16,684 bases of DNA from Oscillospiraceae bacterium (lineage in GTDB: Bacteria > Bacillota > Clostridia > Oscillospirales > Oscillospiraceae): contig JAQWCP010000011.1 in NCBI GenBank assembly GCA_028705905.1, positions 1 through 16,684 on the forward strand, read 5' to 3'. Position 1 is the first letter of the stretch, and every line of letters starts with the position of its first letter. The notes below the pieces were generated by a model. That model did no database searches, was not told where the DNA came from, and worked only from the letters and a program-made list of their open reading frames with translations. Below are positions 7,677-13,922 of the stretch, piece by piece. A program made the position numbers and the translations under genes.

Positions 7677-7687
7677 GAAGATTGGGA
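7659..7687. promoter_or_regulatory. 29-bp palindrome over the divergent cdaA / small-protein promoters (possible operator)
   Basis: Two 14-base arms (TCCCAATCTTCTTG and CAAGAAGATTGGGA) match perfectly around one central G. There is no T-tract on either side, which argues against a plain intrinsic terminator. The cdaA -35 box (minus strand) and a possible plus-strand -35 box both lie in the palindrome centre, so a bound dimeric repressor could block both directions. It could equally be a hairpin acting as a weak terminator for radA read-through. Confidence 0.5.
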
Positions 7688-7696
7688 AATTATTAT
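7670..7696 (+). promoter_or_regulatory. Possible sigma-A promoter for the cysteine-rich small protein
   Basis: On the plus strand, TTGGCA (7670-7675) is followed after 15 bases by TATTAT (7691-7696). Both boxes are near consensus but the spacer is two bases shorter than ideal. It is divergent from the cdaA promoter and shares the same palindrome centre. It competes with the sporulation-type site at 7721-7749 as the promoter of the gene at 7782. Confidence 0.35.
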
Positions 7697-7720
7697 GCAC
7701 AGCAATGGGAAGCAGAAAAT

Positions 7721-7749
7721 GCGTACTTTTTATATTTTCGGCAAAACTA
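7721..7749 (+). promoter_or_regulatory. Possible forespore (sigma-F/G type) promoter
   Basis: The sequence GGCAAAACTA (7740-7749) fits the sigma-F -10 pattern as I recall it (GG, a purine at position 4, A at 5 and 7, then C-T-A). A -35-like GCGTA (7721-7725) lies 14 bases upstream, with one mismatch and a slightly short spacer. It would give a leader of about 25 bases before the gene at 7782. Recognition by pattern only. Confidence 0.25.
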
Positions 7750-7781
7750 TTGATACTCCGAAAAGATAAAGGAGAATGAAT

Positions 7782-7961
7782 ATGAGCTTAATTTCCTGCA
7801 CCAACAACTGTGTCTATCAGGAGGACGGATGCTGCACGTTGGAACGGACTGTTTCCAGCGGGCAACCGGCTAATGCAACCGGCTGCATTCATTTCATTCC
7901 AAAATGCAATGCTACGCCAAACATGCATCCAACGCTTCCTTCAGATTCTTCACTGGAATAA
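7782..7961 (+). CDS. Small cysteine-rich protein (DUF1540-like pattern), function unknown
   Basis: This is a 59-residue product with six cysteines (C6, C10, C17, C18, C35, C42) in the arrangement CTNNCVYQEDGCC...GCIHFIPKC. This resembles the small DUF1540-type proteins of Clostridia and Bacilli, which may bind metal; the family assignment is tentative. ATG 7782 is preferred over ATG 7776 because AAAGGAG at 7768-7774 is 7 bases from it. The gene is convergent with radA and its last 50 bases overlap the radA 3' end. The residues after the cysteine core (NATPNMHPTLPSDSSLE) are therefore probably a dispensable tail. Upstream are one sigma-A-like and one forespore-like promoter candidate. Confidence 0.7.
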   Translation: MSLISCTNNCVYQEDGCCTLERTVSSGQPANATGCIHFIPKCNATPNMHPTLPSDSSLE

Positions 7962-9288
7962 GAGATAAACCCGCAGGCGGCTCAATGGATGCACCATCTC
8001 GTGCAGGCACCAGGCAGGTCTCAAACCCCAATCGCCTCATTTCAGAGAGACGCTGAGTCAGATTTTGCACCGAGCGCAATTCTCCAGTCAGCCCCACTTC
8101 CCCCACCGCGGCCAAATCCCCGGGAAGCGCCCGGTCTAAATAACTGGATGCCACCGCAAGTGTAGCGGCCAAATCTGCCGCTGGTTCATCGATGGTCAGA
8201 CCACCAATTACATTCAAATAGATATCACAACCGGAAAGTCGAAATCCGCCGCGTTTTTCCAACACCGCCAACAATAGCGCTGCACGGTTATAATCAACCC
8301 CATTGCTTGTCCGCCTTGGCGTTCCAAAATTGGTCGCCGCAACCAACGCCTGCACTTCCGCCAGGACGGGGCGCACCCCTTCCATGACGCAGGTAACACA
8401 TGCACCTGGCGTATTGATTGGCCTTCCGGCCAACAGCCGTTCGGATGGATTTGGCACCTCAATCAGCCCGATATCCCCCATTTCGAAAACACCAATTTCA
8501 TTGGTGGCACCAAACCGGTTTTTGACCGCACGCAAAATGCGAAATGCCATATGCTGCTCTCCCTCGAAGTACAGGACGCAATCCACCATATGTTCCAAGA
8601 CCTTTGGCCCCGCAATTGACCCTTCTTTATTGACATGACCAATCAGAAAAACAGTAATCCCCTTTTCTTTTGCCAGGCGCATCAGAGACATGGCGCATTC
8701 TTTCACCTGTCCCACACTGCCGGGCGAGGTGGTTAACGACTCGCGATAGAGCGTCTGGATGGAATCCACAATCAAGACACCCGGCATCAAATCAGAAGCG
8801 ACTTCTAAAATATCGTCCAAATTGGTTTCCGATAACACATAAAGCCCATCACCGGACACATGGAGACGATCTGCCCGCAATTTTAATTGCCGCTCTGATT
8901 CCTCCCCAGAAACATAGAGCACCGACGACGTACGGCAAAGATATGTACAGATTTGCAGCATCAACGTAGACTTTCCAATGCCAGGCGCGCCGCCGACCAA
9001 TACAAAGGATCCTTGTACCGCACCGCCGCCCAGGACTCGATCCAATTCGTTTAATCCAGTTGGAAAACGCAATTCGGCACTCGTTTCAACCTTTGAAATG
9101 AGATGGGGCGCAGAATTTCCGCTCCTGCGCCTGGCCGTCCCGGATGCTGCCCCTTTTGCCTGGCCACGTTCTCTCAGGGCTTCCGCTTCCACAATGGTAT
9201 TCCATGCACCGCATGCGCTGCATTGGCCCGCCCATTTTGGAAATTCGTTGCCGCACTCTGTGCAGTAGAAAATCGTTTTGGCTTTCAT
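7912..9288 (-). CDS. radA: DNA repair protein RadA (Sms)
   Basis: RadA is a RecA-related ATPase that promotes branch migration of recombination intermediates. The 458-residue product is the usual length. It has a four-cysteine zinc finger (C9, C12, C23, C26; YCTECGNEF...GQCSACGAW), Walker A GAPGIGKST (100-108), a Walker B-type VLIVDSIQTLY, the RadA-specific KNRFG motif (about 256-260), and a C-terminal Lon-protease-like domain. ATG 9288 has AAAGGAG about 8 bases upstream. It lies 23 bp after cwlD, so it is probably transcribed with it, and may partly share the sigma-E-type promoter there. The last 50 bases overlap the convergent small gene at 7782. No independent promoter was seen for radA. 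Confidence 0.96.
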   Translation of the reverse strand: MKAKTIFYCTECGNEFPKWAGQCSACGAWNTIVEAEALRERGQAKGAASGTARRRSGNSAPHLISKVETSAELRFPTGLNELDRVLGGGAVQGSFVLVGGAPGIGKSTLMLQICTYLCRTSSVLYVSGEESERQLKLRADRLHVSGDGLYVLSETNLDDILEVASDLMPGVLIVDSIQTLYRESLTTSPGSVGQVKECAMSLMRLAKEKGITVFLIGHVNKEGSIAGPKVLEHMVDCVLYFEGEQHMAFRILRAVKNRFGATNEIGVFEMGDIGLIEVPNPSERLLAGRPINTPGACVTCVMEGVRPVLAEVQALVAATNFGTPRRTSNGVDYNRAALLLAVLEKRGGFRLSGCDIYLNVIGGLTIDEPAADLAATLAVASSYLDRALPGDLAAVGEVGLTGELRSVQNLTQRLSEMRRLGFETCLVPARDGASIEPPAGLSLIPVKNLKEALDACLA

Positions 9289-9311
9289 ATCAGGTTCTCC
9301 TTTGCTGCGCC

Positions 9312-10022
9312 TTATGATGGCCCGTAATAAGCAAGTGCTGAAGCAGCTAAAGCAGCGGCTATTTTGATCTGATATTCGTCACGCAACAGATCCGCTTCTT
9401 CCTTTGGATTGGATAAGAAACCGCATTCAATTAAAATGGCGGGTCGCGTGCAATGTTTCATCAAATAAATGGAATCGGAGATCTTTGCCGCCTGCCGACT
9501 ATTCCCTGGGTTTAATGTTTGGCGTAAACACTCTTGCGTTTGCATCGCCCATTCCAAACTGCTTTCCTCATTTGCATAAAATACTTGCGCTCCGGACAAT
9601 TTAGCACTGGAATAGATATTCTGATGAATGCTAACGAGCACGCCGTTTTCCGTTTCATTGACCAATTGCACACGTTTCTTTAAATCGGACCGTTTTTTCT
9701 CGCGAAGTGTCGTCGCAGACATATCATGAAGTGAAATGTCTGCCCGTCGCACCATCACAGTAGAAACGCCGTAAAAGTGCAACAAATCATCTAATTTACA
9801 TGCAATGGATAAGTTGATCCCGCTTTCAATGGTTCCGGAAGAAGAGACGGCGCCGCCGTCTTCTCCTCCATGCCCAGCATCAATGATGACCGTCACGCCT
9901 CCCATTCGGACAGAGGAAAACGTCACGATAGAAAACGGGCGATGCAAATTCCAATATGCAACGATTAGAGCACAAAGCAGAAAAGAAAGCAACAAAAGCG
10001 GCTTACAACGGAAATGTTTCAC
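9312..10022 (-). CDS. cwlD: N-acetylmuramoyl-L-alanine amidase CwlD (spore cortex)
   Basis: CwlD cleaves the peptide from muramic acid so that muramic-delta-lactam can form in spore cortex peptidoglycan, which is needed for germination. The 236-residue product has an uncleaved or weak signal anchor (about residues 8-24, PLLLLSFLLCALIVAYW) and then an Amidase_3 domain. The zinc ligands are visible: H51 in IIDAGHGGEDGG, E66 and H133 in SIHQN, with catalytic E199 in ILIECGFLSNPKE. There are no SPOR or cell-wall-binding repeats, as expected for CwlD rather than a vegetative autolysin. The start is GTG at 10022 behind AGAGGGGGGAA. A sigma-E-like promoter lies just upstream, which supports the sporulation role. 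The next gene is radA. Confidence 0.88.
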   Translation of the reverse strand: MKHFRCKPLLLLSFLLCALIVAYWNLHRPFSIVTFSSVRMGGVTVIIDAGHGGEDGGAVSSSGTIESGINLSIACKLDDLLHFYGVSTVMVRRADISLHDMSATTLREKKRSDLKKRVQLVNETENGVLVSIHQNIYSSAKLSGAQVFYANEESSLEWAMQTQECLRQTLNPGNSRQAAKISDSIYLMKHCTRPAILIECGFLSNPKEEADLLRDEYQIKIAAALAASALAYYGPS

Positions 10023-10043
10023 ACAGTTCCCCCCTCTGTTGGC

Positions 10044-10071
10044 ACTGTATGAAATTGTAACTTGTCCCTAT
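10044..10071 (-). promoter_or_regulatory. Sigma-E-type (mother-cell) promoter of cwlD
   Basis: Read on the minus strand, CATACAGT (10051-10044) matches the sigma-E -10 consensus CATACANT at every fixed position. GCATA (10073-10069), containing the -35 core ATA, lies upstream with 17 bases between ATA and the -10 box, within the known 16-18 range. Transcription would start near 10038, giving a short leader containing the G-rich ribosome binding site for GTG 10022. Consensus from B. subtilis; the match is by eye. Confidence 0.65.
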
Positions 10072-10093
10072 GCCCCATCGATTCTCTTCTCAA

Positions 10094-10138
10094 AATCTGT
10101 GGTATCATATTCTTGACAAGAATATGATACCACAGATT
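10094..10138 (-). terminator. 45-bp perfect palindrome after the cysteine desulfurase gene (terminator or boundary element)
   Basis: Two 22-base arms match without a mismatch around one central A (10116). The arms begin AATCTGTGGTATC and the core reads TTCTTGACAAGAA. It starts 9 bases past the csd-like stop codon and ends about 23 bases before the cwlD sigma-E-type promoter. On the minus strand the T-run after the stem is short (four, two of them in the stem), so termination may be inefficient. The core matches that of the palindrome at 7659-7687. Confidence 0.55.
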
Positions 10139-10146
10139 GCCACTTT

Positions 10147-11310
10147 TTACATGTTGTTTTTAAATTCGCTTCGTTTTTTTCTCCTCTGATGCAGCAAAAG
10201 CTGCATCTTGTTTAGAAAGTATAAAATTTCTTTTTTATTGTTAAATGCAGAAACGCTCATGCGAACGGTTCCTTCTTCCAGGGTGCCGGCCGTTTGGTGG
10301 GCCAGCGGCGCACAGTGTAGGCCCGCGCGGACGGCAATCCCCTGCTGTGCAATCCACTGGGCCACCTCCTGACAATCCATTCCATATACCTGAAATGATA
10401 AAACACCAGATTGACAGTAAAAGTACTCACTGGCAAACACCCGCACGCCGATCATGCGGGACAACCCCTGGGCCGCTTCCAGGCCCAATCCGCGTTCGTG
10501 CTTCAAAATCCTTTCTGTCTTTTTGTGCGAAACAAAGCGAATCCCCTCCAAAAGCCCTGCAATTCCAGGGATGTTATGCGTACCCGCCTCCAAGCGATCT
10601 GGTAAGAAATCCGGCATTTCCGCAGATTTTGACAAGCTGCCGGTTCCTCCCTCCAAAAGGGTCTGGGGGACAACAGACGCGCCGCAGAGAAGCAATCCTG
10701 TCCCTTGAGGGCCATACAACCCTTTGTGTCCCGGCATCGCCACAAAGGACGCACCCCATCTATTACAATCGATGGGCAGCGTCCCTGCTGATTGAGAGGC
10801 GTCGACGATGAGCGGAACTTCAAATTCTCGACACAGTGACGCAATCTCTTCAATTGGTAAAATAAATCCAAACACATTGGAAACATGGGTGCAAACGACA
10901 GCGGAGACGCCCAATTCCAACTGCATGCGCATCTTGCACAGGACCAACTCTGGTTCAAACAAGGGTGCTGAAACGATGCGGCATTTGACGTTCGGTATGG
11001 CATTGAGCGGCCTTGTCACCGCATTGTGCTCATATCCTGAAATTAAGACCGTGTCTCCGGGCCGCACCACACTTTTGATTGCGATATTCAGCCCATGGGT
11101 GGCATTGGACGTAAAAACAACCCGCTCCGGAGGAATGTGAAACAATTCTCCTGCCGCTTCTCTGCAAGAAAATGCAACTTCTTCCGCCTGGGCAGCCGTC
11201 GGATATCCGCCGCGCCCCGGGCTGGACAAATGGTCAATGGCATATGCAGACGCTTTTCGGACAGAAGCAGGCTTTTGCAGCGTGGTAGCGGCACTATCAA
11301 GGTAAATCAT
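10147..11310 (-). CDS. Class V aminotransferase-fold cysteine desulfurase family protein
   Basis: This is a PLP-dependent enzyme likely to remove sulfur (or selenium) from cysteine/selenocysteine. The 387-residue product begins MIYLDSAATTLQKP, typical of the NifS/SufS fold. It has the PLP-contacting SNATHGLN (68-75), VDASQSAG (169-176, with D170 and Q173), the Schiff-base lysine K196 in PGHKGLYGPQG, and the probable catalytic cysteine C333 in RAGLHCAPLAH. It resembles the clostridial cysteine desulfurase subgroup rather than IscS, and no IscU or SufB gene is adjacent. ATG 11310 overlaps the DUF3343 stop as ATGA, with GAGGTG upstream, so translation is coupled. The basic tail (QRRKKRSEFKNNM) is unusual. 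The downstream palindrome probably ends the transcript. Confidence 0.88.
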   Translation of the reverse strand: MIYLDSAATTLQKPASVRKASAYAIDHLSSPGRGGYPTAAQAEEVAFSCREAAGELFHIPPERVVFTSNATHGLNIAIKSVVRPGDTVLISGYEHNAVTRPLNAIPNVKCRIVSAPLFEPELVLCKMRMQLELGVSAVVCTHVSNVFGFILPIEEIASLCREFEVPLIVDASQSAGTLPIDCNRWGASFVAMPGHKGLYGPQGTGLLLCGASVVPQTLLEGGTGSLSKSAEMPDFLPDRLEAGTHNIPGIAGLLEGIRFVSHKKTERILKHERGLGLEAAQGLSRMIGVRVFASEYFYCQSGVLSFQVYGMDCQEVAQWIAQQGIAVRAGLHCAPLAHQTAGTLEEGTVRMSVSAFNNKKEILYFLNKMQLLLHQRRKKRSEFKNNM

Positions 11311-11561
11311 TCCAGCACCTCACTGTACTGCCCCTCCCCGGCAGACATGTAGACACGTGAAATAGGAAACTTTACCTCTCTCAAAACAGCCATCGCCGCT
11401 TCGAATCTTCGTTCTACTACTTTGACCGAATGACTGCATCCGCTCCCTGCAATGCTCTGAGGGGTTCGAACAATATATGCCGCGATGCCGGCGCGCTCTA
11501 ATATGCGTTTCGCCCGCTGGGCATAGGTCAGCGAACGGCAATTGATAAAATAATATATCAT
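11307..11561 (-). CDS. DUF3343 putative Se/S carrier-like protein
   Basis: The 84-residue product has the DUF3343 layout: a short beta-alpha start with an early cysteine (YYFINCRSLTYAQRAKRIL, C8), then AYIVRTPQSIAGSGCSHSVKV with C42 in the conserved position. Pfam describes the family as putative Se/S carrier protein-like. Its 4-bp overlap with the cysteine desulfurase gene fits a role as acceptor of persulfide or selenide, though this has not been shown biochemically as far as I know. ATG 11561 has GAGGAG about 12 bases upstream, a rather long spacing. No clear sigma-A promoter was found upstream on this strand. Confidence 0.85.
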   Translation of the reverse strand: MIYYFINCRSLTYAQRAKRILERAGIAAYIVRTPQSIAGSGCSHSVKVVERRFEAAMAVLREVKFPISRVYMSAGEGQYSEVLE

Positions 11562-11579
11562 AGGACACCAGTGCTCCTC

Positions 11580-11732
11580 TCATGCCTCATACTGTATCTC
11601 AACATGGTGACCGGGTTCACCGGCCAACCAGTCTTGCAAAACATACCAATCTATTGTATGATGCCAATGTTCCTTTGGCGCTTTGAAAGCAATCCGTTCA
11701 TTTTTGCAAGAGCATGGAAAATGCACTTGCAT
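11580..11732 (-). CDS. Doubtful small ORF upstream of the DUF3343 gene
   Basis: This is a 50-codon ORF from ATG 11732 to a TGA that sits immediately before the GAGGAG ribosome binding site of the DUF3343 gene. The product (begins MQVHFPCSCKNERIAF, ends GEPGHHVEIQYEA) is rich in His, Trp and Cys and reads like a soluble peptide, but I recognise no family. No Shine-Dalgarno precedes the ATG, and the first codons overlap the plus-strand terminator hairpin at 11705-11738. It may be a leader ORF or chance. Confidence 0.25.
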   Translation of the reverse strand: MQVHFPCSCKNERIAFKAPKEHWHHTIDWYVLQDWLAGEPGHHVEIQYEA

Positions 11733-11738
11733 TTTTTT
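11705..11738 (+). terminator. Intrinsic terminator on the plus strand, upstream of rpiR
   Basis: The stem TGCAAG/CTTGCA (11705-11710 and 11726-11731) has a single A-A mismatch and then the inner stem GCAT/ATGC around a GGAAA loop. It is followed directly by seven T residues (11732-11738). It has every mark of a Rho-independent terminator for plus-strand transcripts, yet no plus-strand gene is seen upstream. It overlaps the -35 box of the rpiR promoter. Confidence 0.6.
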
Positions 11739-11755
11739 ACGTTTGAAGCTATGAT
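11727..11755 (+). promoter_or_regulatory. Sigma-A promoter of the rpiR-cmk-plsC-ispH/rpsA operon
   Basis: A TTGCAT -35 box (11727-11732) and a TATGAT -10 box (11750-11755) are separated by exactly 17 bases. Transcription would begin near 11762, about 27 bases before the rpiR ATG, and include its AAAGGGAGG ribosome binding site. The -35 box overlaps the terminator hairpin's last bases. Confidence 0.75.
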
Positions 11756-11788
11756 AAAGTGGATAAAATGGCAAAGGGAGGCTTCTTC

Positions 11789-12661
11789 ATGTCGAAAGAC
11801 ATTCTTTCAATGATCACTGCCAACACCAATTCTTTTTCCAAAGGTCAAAAGCGAATCGCTACATATATCTTGAATTCATACGATAAAGCGGCATTTATCA
11901 CCGCCAATCAATTGGGACAGGCCGTGGGCGTCAGTGAATCGACAGTGGTTCGTTTCGCCGCTGAGTTGGGCTATGACGGCTACCCCGGCATGCAGCGTGC
12001 CTTGCAAGAAATGGTGCGAAACAAACTGACCAGCGTACAGCGGATTGAAATTGGGAACGACCGACTGGGAAACCAGGATATTTTATCTCAGGTCATTCAT
12101 TCCGATATTGATAAATTACGTATGACGTTAGATGAAGTGAATCGCGTCAGTTTTGAAGGCGCTGTGGATTCCATTGCAAAAGCAAAACGCATCTATATTT
12201 TAGGTGTGCGTTCTTCTTCTGCGATCGCCGGTTTTTTGGGGTTTTATTTTAACCTCATTTTCGAATCCGTCTCTTTGATCTATACCAATTCCGTAAGCGA
12301 AGTGTTCGAACAACTGTTCCGCATTGGCCCTGATGATGTCTTCATTGGGATCAGCTTTCCCCGTTATTCCAGTCGAACCGCACGGGCCATGCGCTTTGCC
12401 CACGACCGCAGTGCAACGACCATCGCCATTACAGACAGCGAAAGCTCTCCTCTGGCCAGCTGGGCAACTTATAGTCTTCTGGCCAAAAGCGATATGGTCT
12501 CCTTTTTGGATTCTTTGGTGGCACCATTGAGTTTGGTCAATGCACTTTTGGTGGCAACCGCGCGTAAGCGAATGGACAAAATCTCCAGTGCGTTTGAAAC
12601 TCTGGAACAGATTTGGGAAGAATATGAGGTCTATGAAAAAGATGCATCAGAACCAGTTTGA
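11789..12661 (+). CDS. RpiR/MurR-family transcriptional regulator (HTH + SIS)
   Basis: Regulators of this family bind DNA through an N-terminal HTH_6 domain and sense phosphosugars or amino-sugar phosphates through a SIS domain. The 290-residue product has the HTH at about residues 34-69 (AAFITANQLGQAVGVSESTVVRFAAELGY) and the SIS domain at about 118-250, with IYILGVRSSSAIAGF as the phosphosugar-binding loop and DVFIGISFPRYSSRT further on. The ligand is unknown; no sugar catabolic genes are nearby. The frame opens at 11759, but ATG 11789 is chosen because AAAGGGAGG lies 7 bases upstream. It heads the plus-strand operon and its end overlaps the flavoprotein gene. Whether it regulates its own operon cannot be read from the sequence. 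Confidence 0.92.
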   Translation: MSKDILSMITANTNSFSKGQKRIATYILNSYDKAAFITANQLGQAVGVSESTVVRFAAELGYDGYPGMQRALQEMVRNKLTSVQRIEIGNDRLGNQDILSQVIHSDIDKLRMTLDEVNRVSFEGAVDSIAKAKRIYILGVRSSSAIAGFLGFYFNLIFESVSLIYTNSVSEVFEQLFRIGPDDVFIGISFPRYSSRTARAMRFAHDRSATTIAITDSESSPLASWATYSLLAKSDMVSFLDSLVAPLSLVNALLVATARKRMDKISSAFETLEQIWEEYEVYEKDASEPV

Positions 12662-13922
12662 TATGATCATCATCGGCGGCGGAGCCGCTGGCATGATGGC
12701 TGCCCTCGCCGCCGCGGAACAAGGTGCGCATGTCATGCTTCTGGAGCGCAATGCGGCGTTGGGAAGAAAACTGGCTATTACAGGAAAAGTCCGTTGCACT
12801 CTCACCAACGCGTGTACGCCCGATGAGGTGCTGCAAAACATTCCACGCGGGAATCGGTTTCTCCATAGTGCTATGTCTCGCTTTTCACCGGAAGACGCCA
12901 TGGCGTTCTTTAGCGGTTTGGGCGTCCCCCTGAAAACAGAACGGGGTAACCGGGTGTTCCCCCAATCTGACCGGGCGTTAGATGTTGTGTCGGCATTGCG
13001 CAACGCACTGTATGCAAACGGAGTCTCCCTCGTACAGGCGAGGGCCACCGCACTTTTGCAACAAGACGGTCAAATCACCGGTGTGCAGACAGAGCAAGGG
13101 GAACGTTTCTTTTGTCGTGCCGTCATTTTAGCTTCTGGTGGACTTTCCTATCCACGCACCGGTTCAACGGGGGACGGATACCGCATGGCAGAAGCGGTCG
13201 GGCATACCATTGTTCCGCCCCGCCCTTCCCTGATCCCTCTGGAGACGAAAGATGATTTTTGCAGCCGGATGCAGGGGCTTGCATTGAAAAATGTTGGCTT
13301 GCGAGTGATAAACGCACAAGGCAAGCAGATTTATCAGGATTTTGGTGAACTGCTTTTCACCCATTTCGGCGTTTCCGGACCCATCGTGCTCTCCGCCAGC
13401 GCTCATATGGATGCACTTGAAACGGAATCTTATACCCTTGTTCTGGATTTGAAACCCGCATTGGATGAAAAGACATTAGATGCCCGGCTGGTACGGGAGT
13501 TAAATACCCATGTCAACCGCGCATTTCATAATATCTTGCCCTCTCTTTTGCCCCGACTTTTGGTTCCCGTGATGATAGAGCGCTGCGGCATTCCCGGCGA
13601 AACAAAGGGCAATTGTATTACAAAAGCGCAGCGGCAAACGCTGCTGCACTTGCTCAAATCATTCGAGCTTTCGGTCAAACGCCCCCGTCCCATTGCGGAA
13701 GCCATTGTCACCTCCGGCGGCGTTGAACTCTCAGAAATCAATCCTTCCACCATGGAGTCCAAACGGATTTCAGGGCTCTATTTTGCCGGAGAGGTCTTAA
13801 ATGCTGACGCATACACCGGCGGATTTAATTTGCAAATTGCCTGGGCCACCGGCCGCGCTGCCGGCCTGCACGCGGCGCTTGCATCTTCACAAAGGAGCGA
13901 ATTCGATGAATCATCCAATTAG
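12633..13922 (+). CDS. HI0933/YhiN-family NAD(P)/FAD-dependent oxidoreductase
   Basis: This is a flavoprotein of the HI0933/YhiN group (the same broad group includes BaiN); its substrate is unknown. The product is about 429 residues. The Rossmann FAD-binding motif GGGAAG is at residues 15-20, and the family signature GRKLAITGKVRCTLTN follows, with KV where many relatives have GG or KG before Arg-Cys. The C-terminal FAD signature is clear: TSGGVELSEI, then GLYFAGEVLNADAYTGGFNL. The start is uncertain because ATGs occur at 12624, 12633, 12642 and 12663, none with ideal spacing; the frame opens at 12540 within rpiR. I chose 12633 because it leaves about 10 residues before the first strand. It overlaps rpiR by 29 bp and cmk by 17 bp. 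Confidence 0.9.
   Translation: MKKMHQNQFDMIIIGGGAAGMMAALAAAEQGAHVMLLERNAALGRKLAITGKVRCTLTNACTPDEVLQNIPRGNRFLHSAMSRFSPEDAMAFFSGLGVPLKTERGNRVFPQSDRALDVVSALRNALYANGVSLVQARATALLQQDGQITGVQTEQGERFFCRAVILASGGLSYPRTGSTGDGYRMAEAVGHTIVPPRPSLIPLETKDDFCSRMQGLALKNVGLRVINAQGKQIYQDFGELLFTHFGVSGPIVLSASAHMDALETESYTLVLDLKPALDEKTLDARLVRELNTHVNRAFHNILPSLLPRLLVPVMIERCGIPGETKGNCITKAQRQTLLHLLKSFELSVKRPRPIAEAIVTSGGVELSEINPSTMESKRISGLYFAGEVLNADAYTGGFNLQIAWATGRAAGLHAALASSQRSEFDESSN

Noticed and set aside
10113..10118. Perfect TTGACA -35 box on the plus strand
   Set aside because: It is the centre of the 45-bp palindrome; no -10 box follows at 15-19 bases, and there is no plus-strand gene downstream.
10245..10811. A 188-codon plus-strand frame
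   Set aside because: It is fully antisense to the cysteine desulfurase gene and Pro/Arg/Ser-rich in the way of a shadow frame of GC-rich codons.
11653..11660. CATACAAT on the minus strand, a perfect sigma-E -10 box upstream of the DUF3343 gene
   Set aside because: No ATA -35 core occurs 16-18 bases upstream, and a sporulation role for the desulfurase pair has no other support.
13801..13905. Longer cmk start at 13801
   Set aside because: It lies within the conserved FAD-binding end of the flavoprotein gene in another frame. ATG 13906 has AAAGGAG at correct spacing and begins exactly at the family N-terminus.
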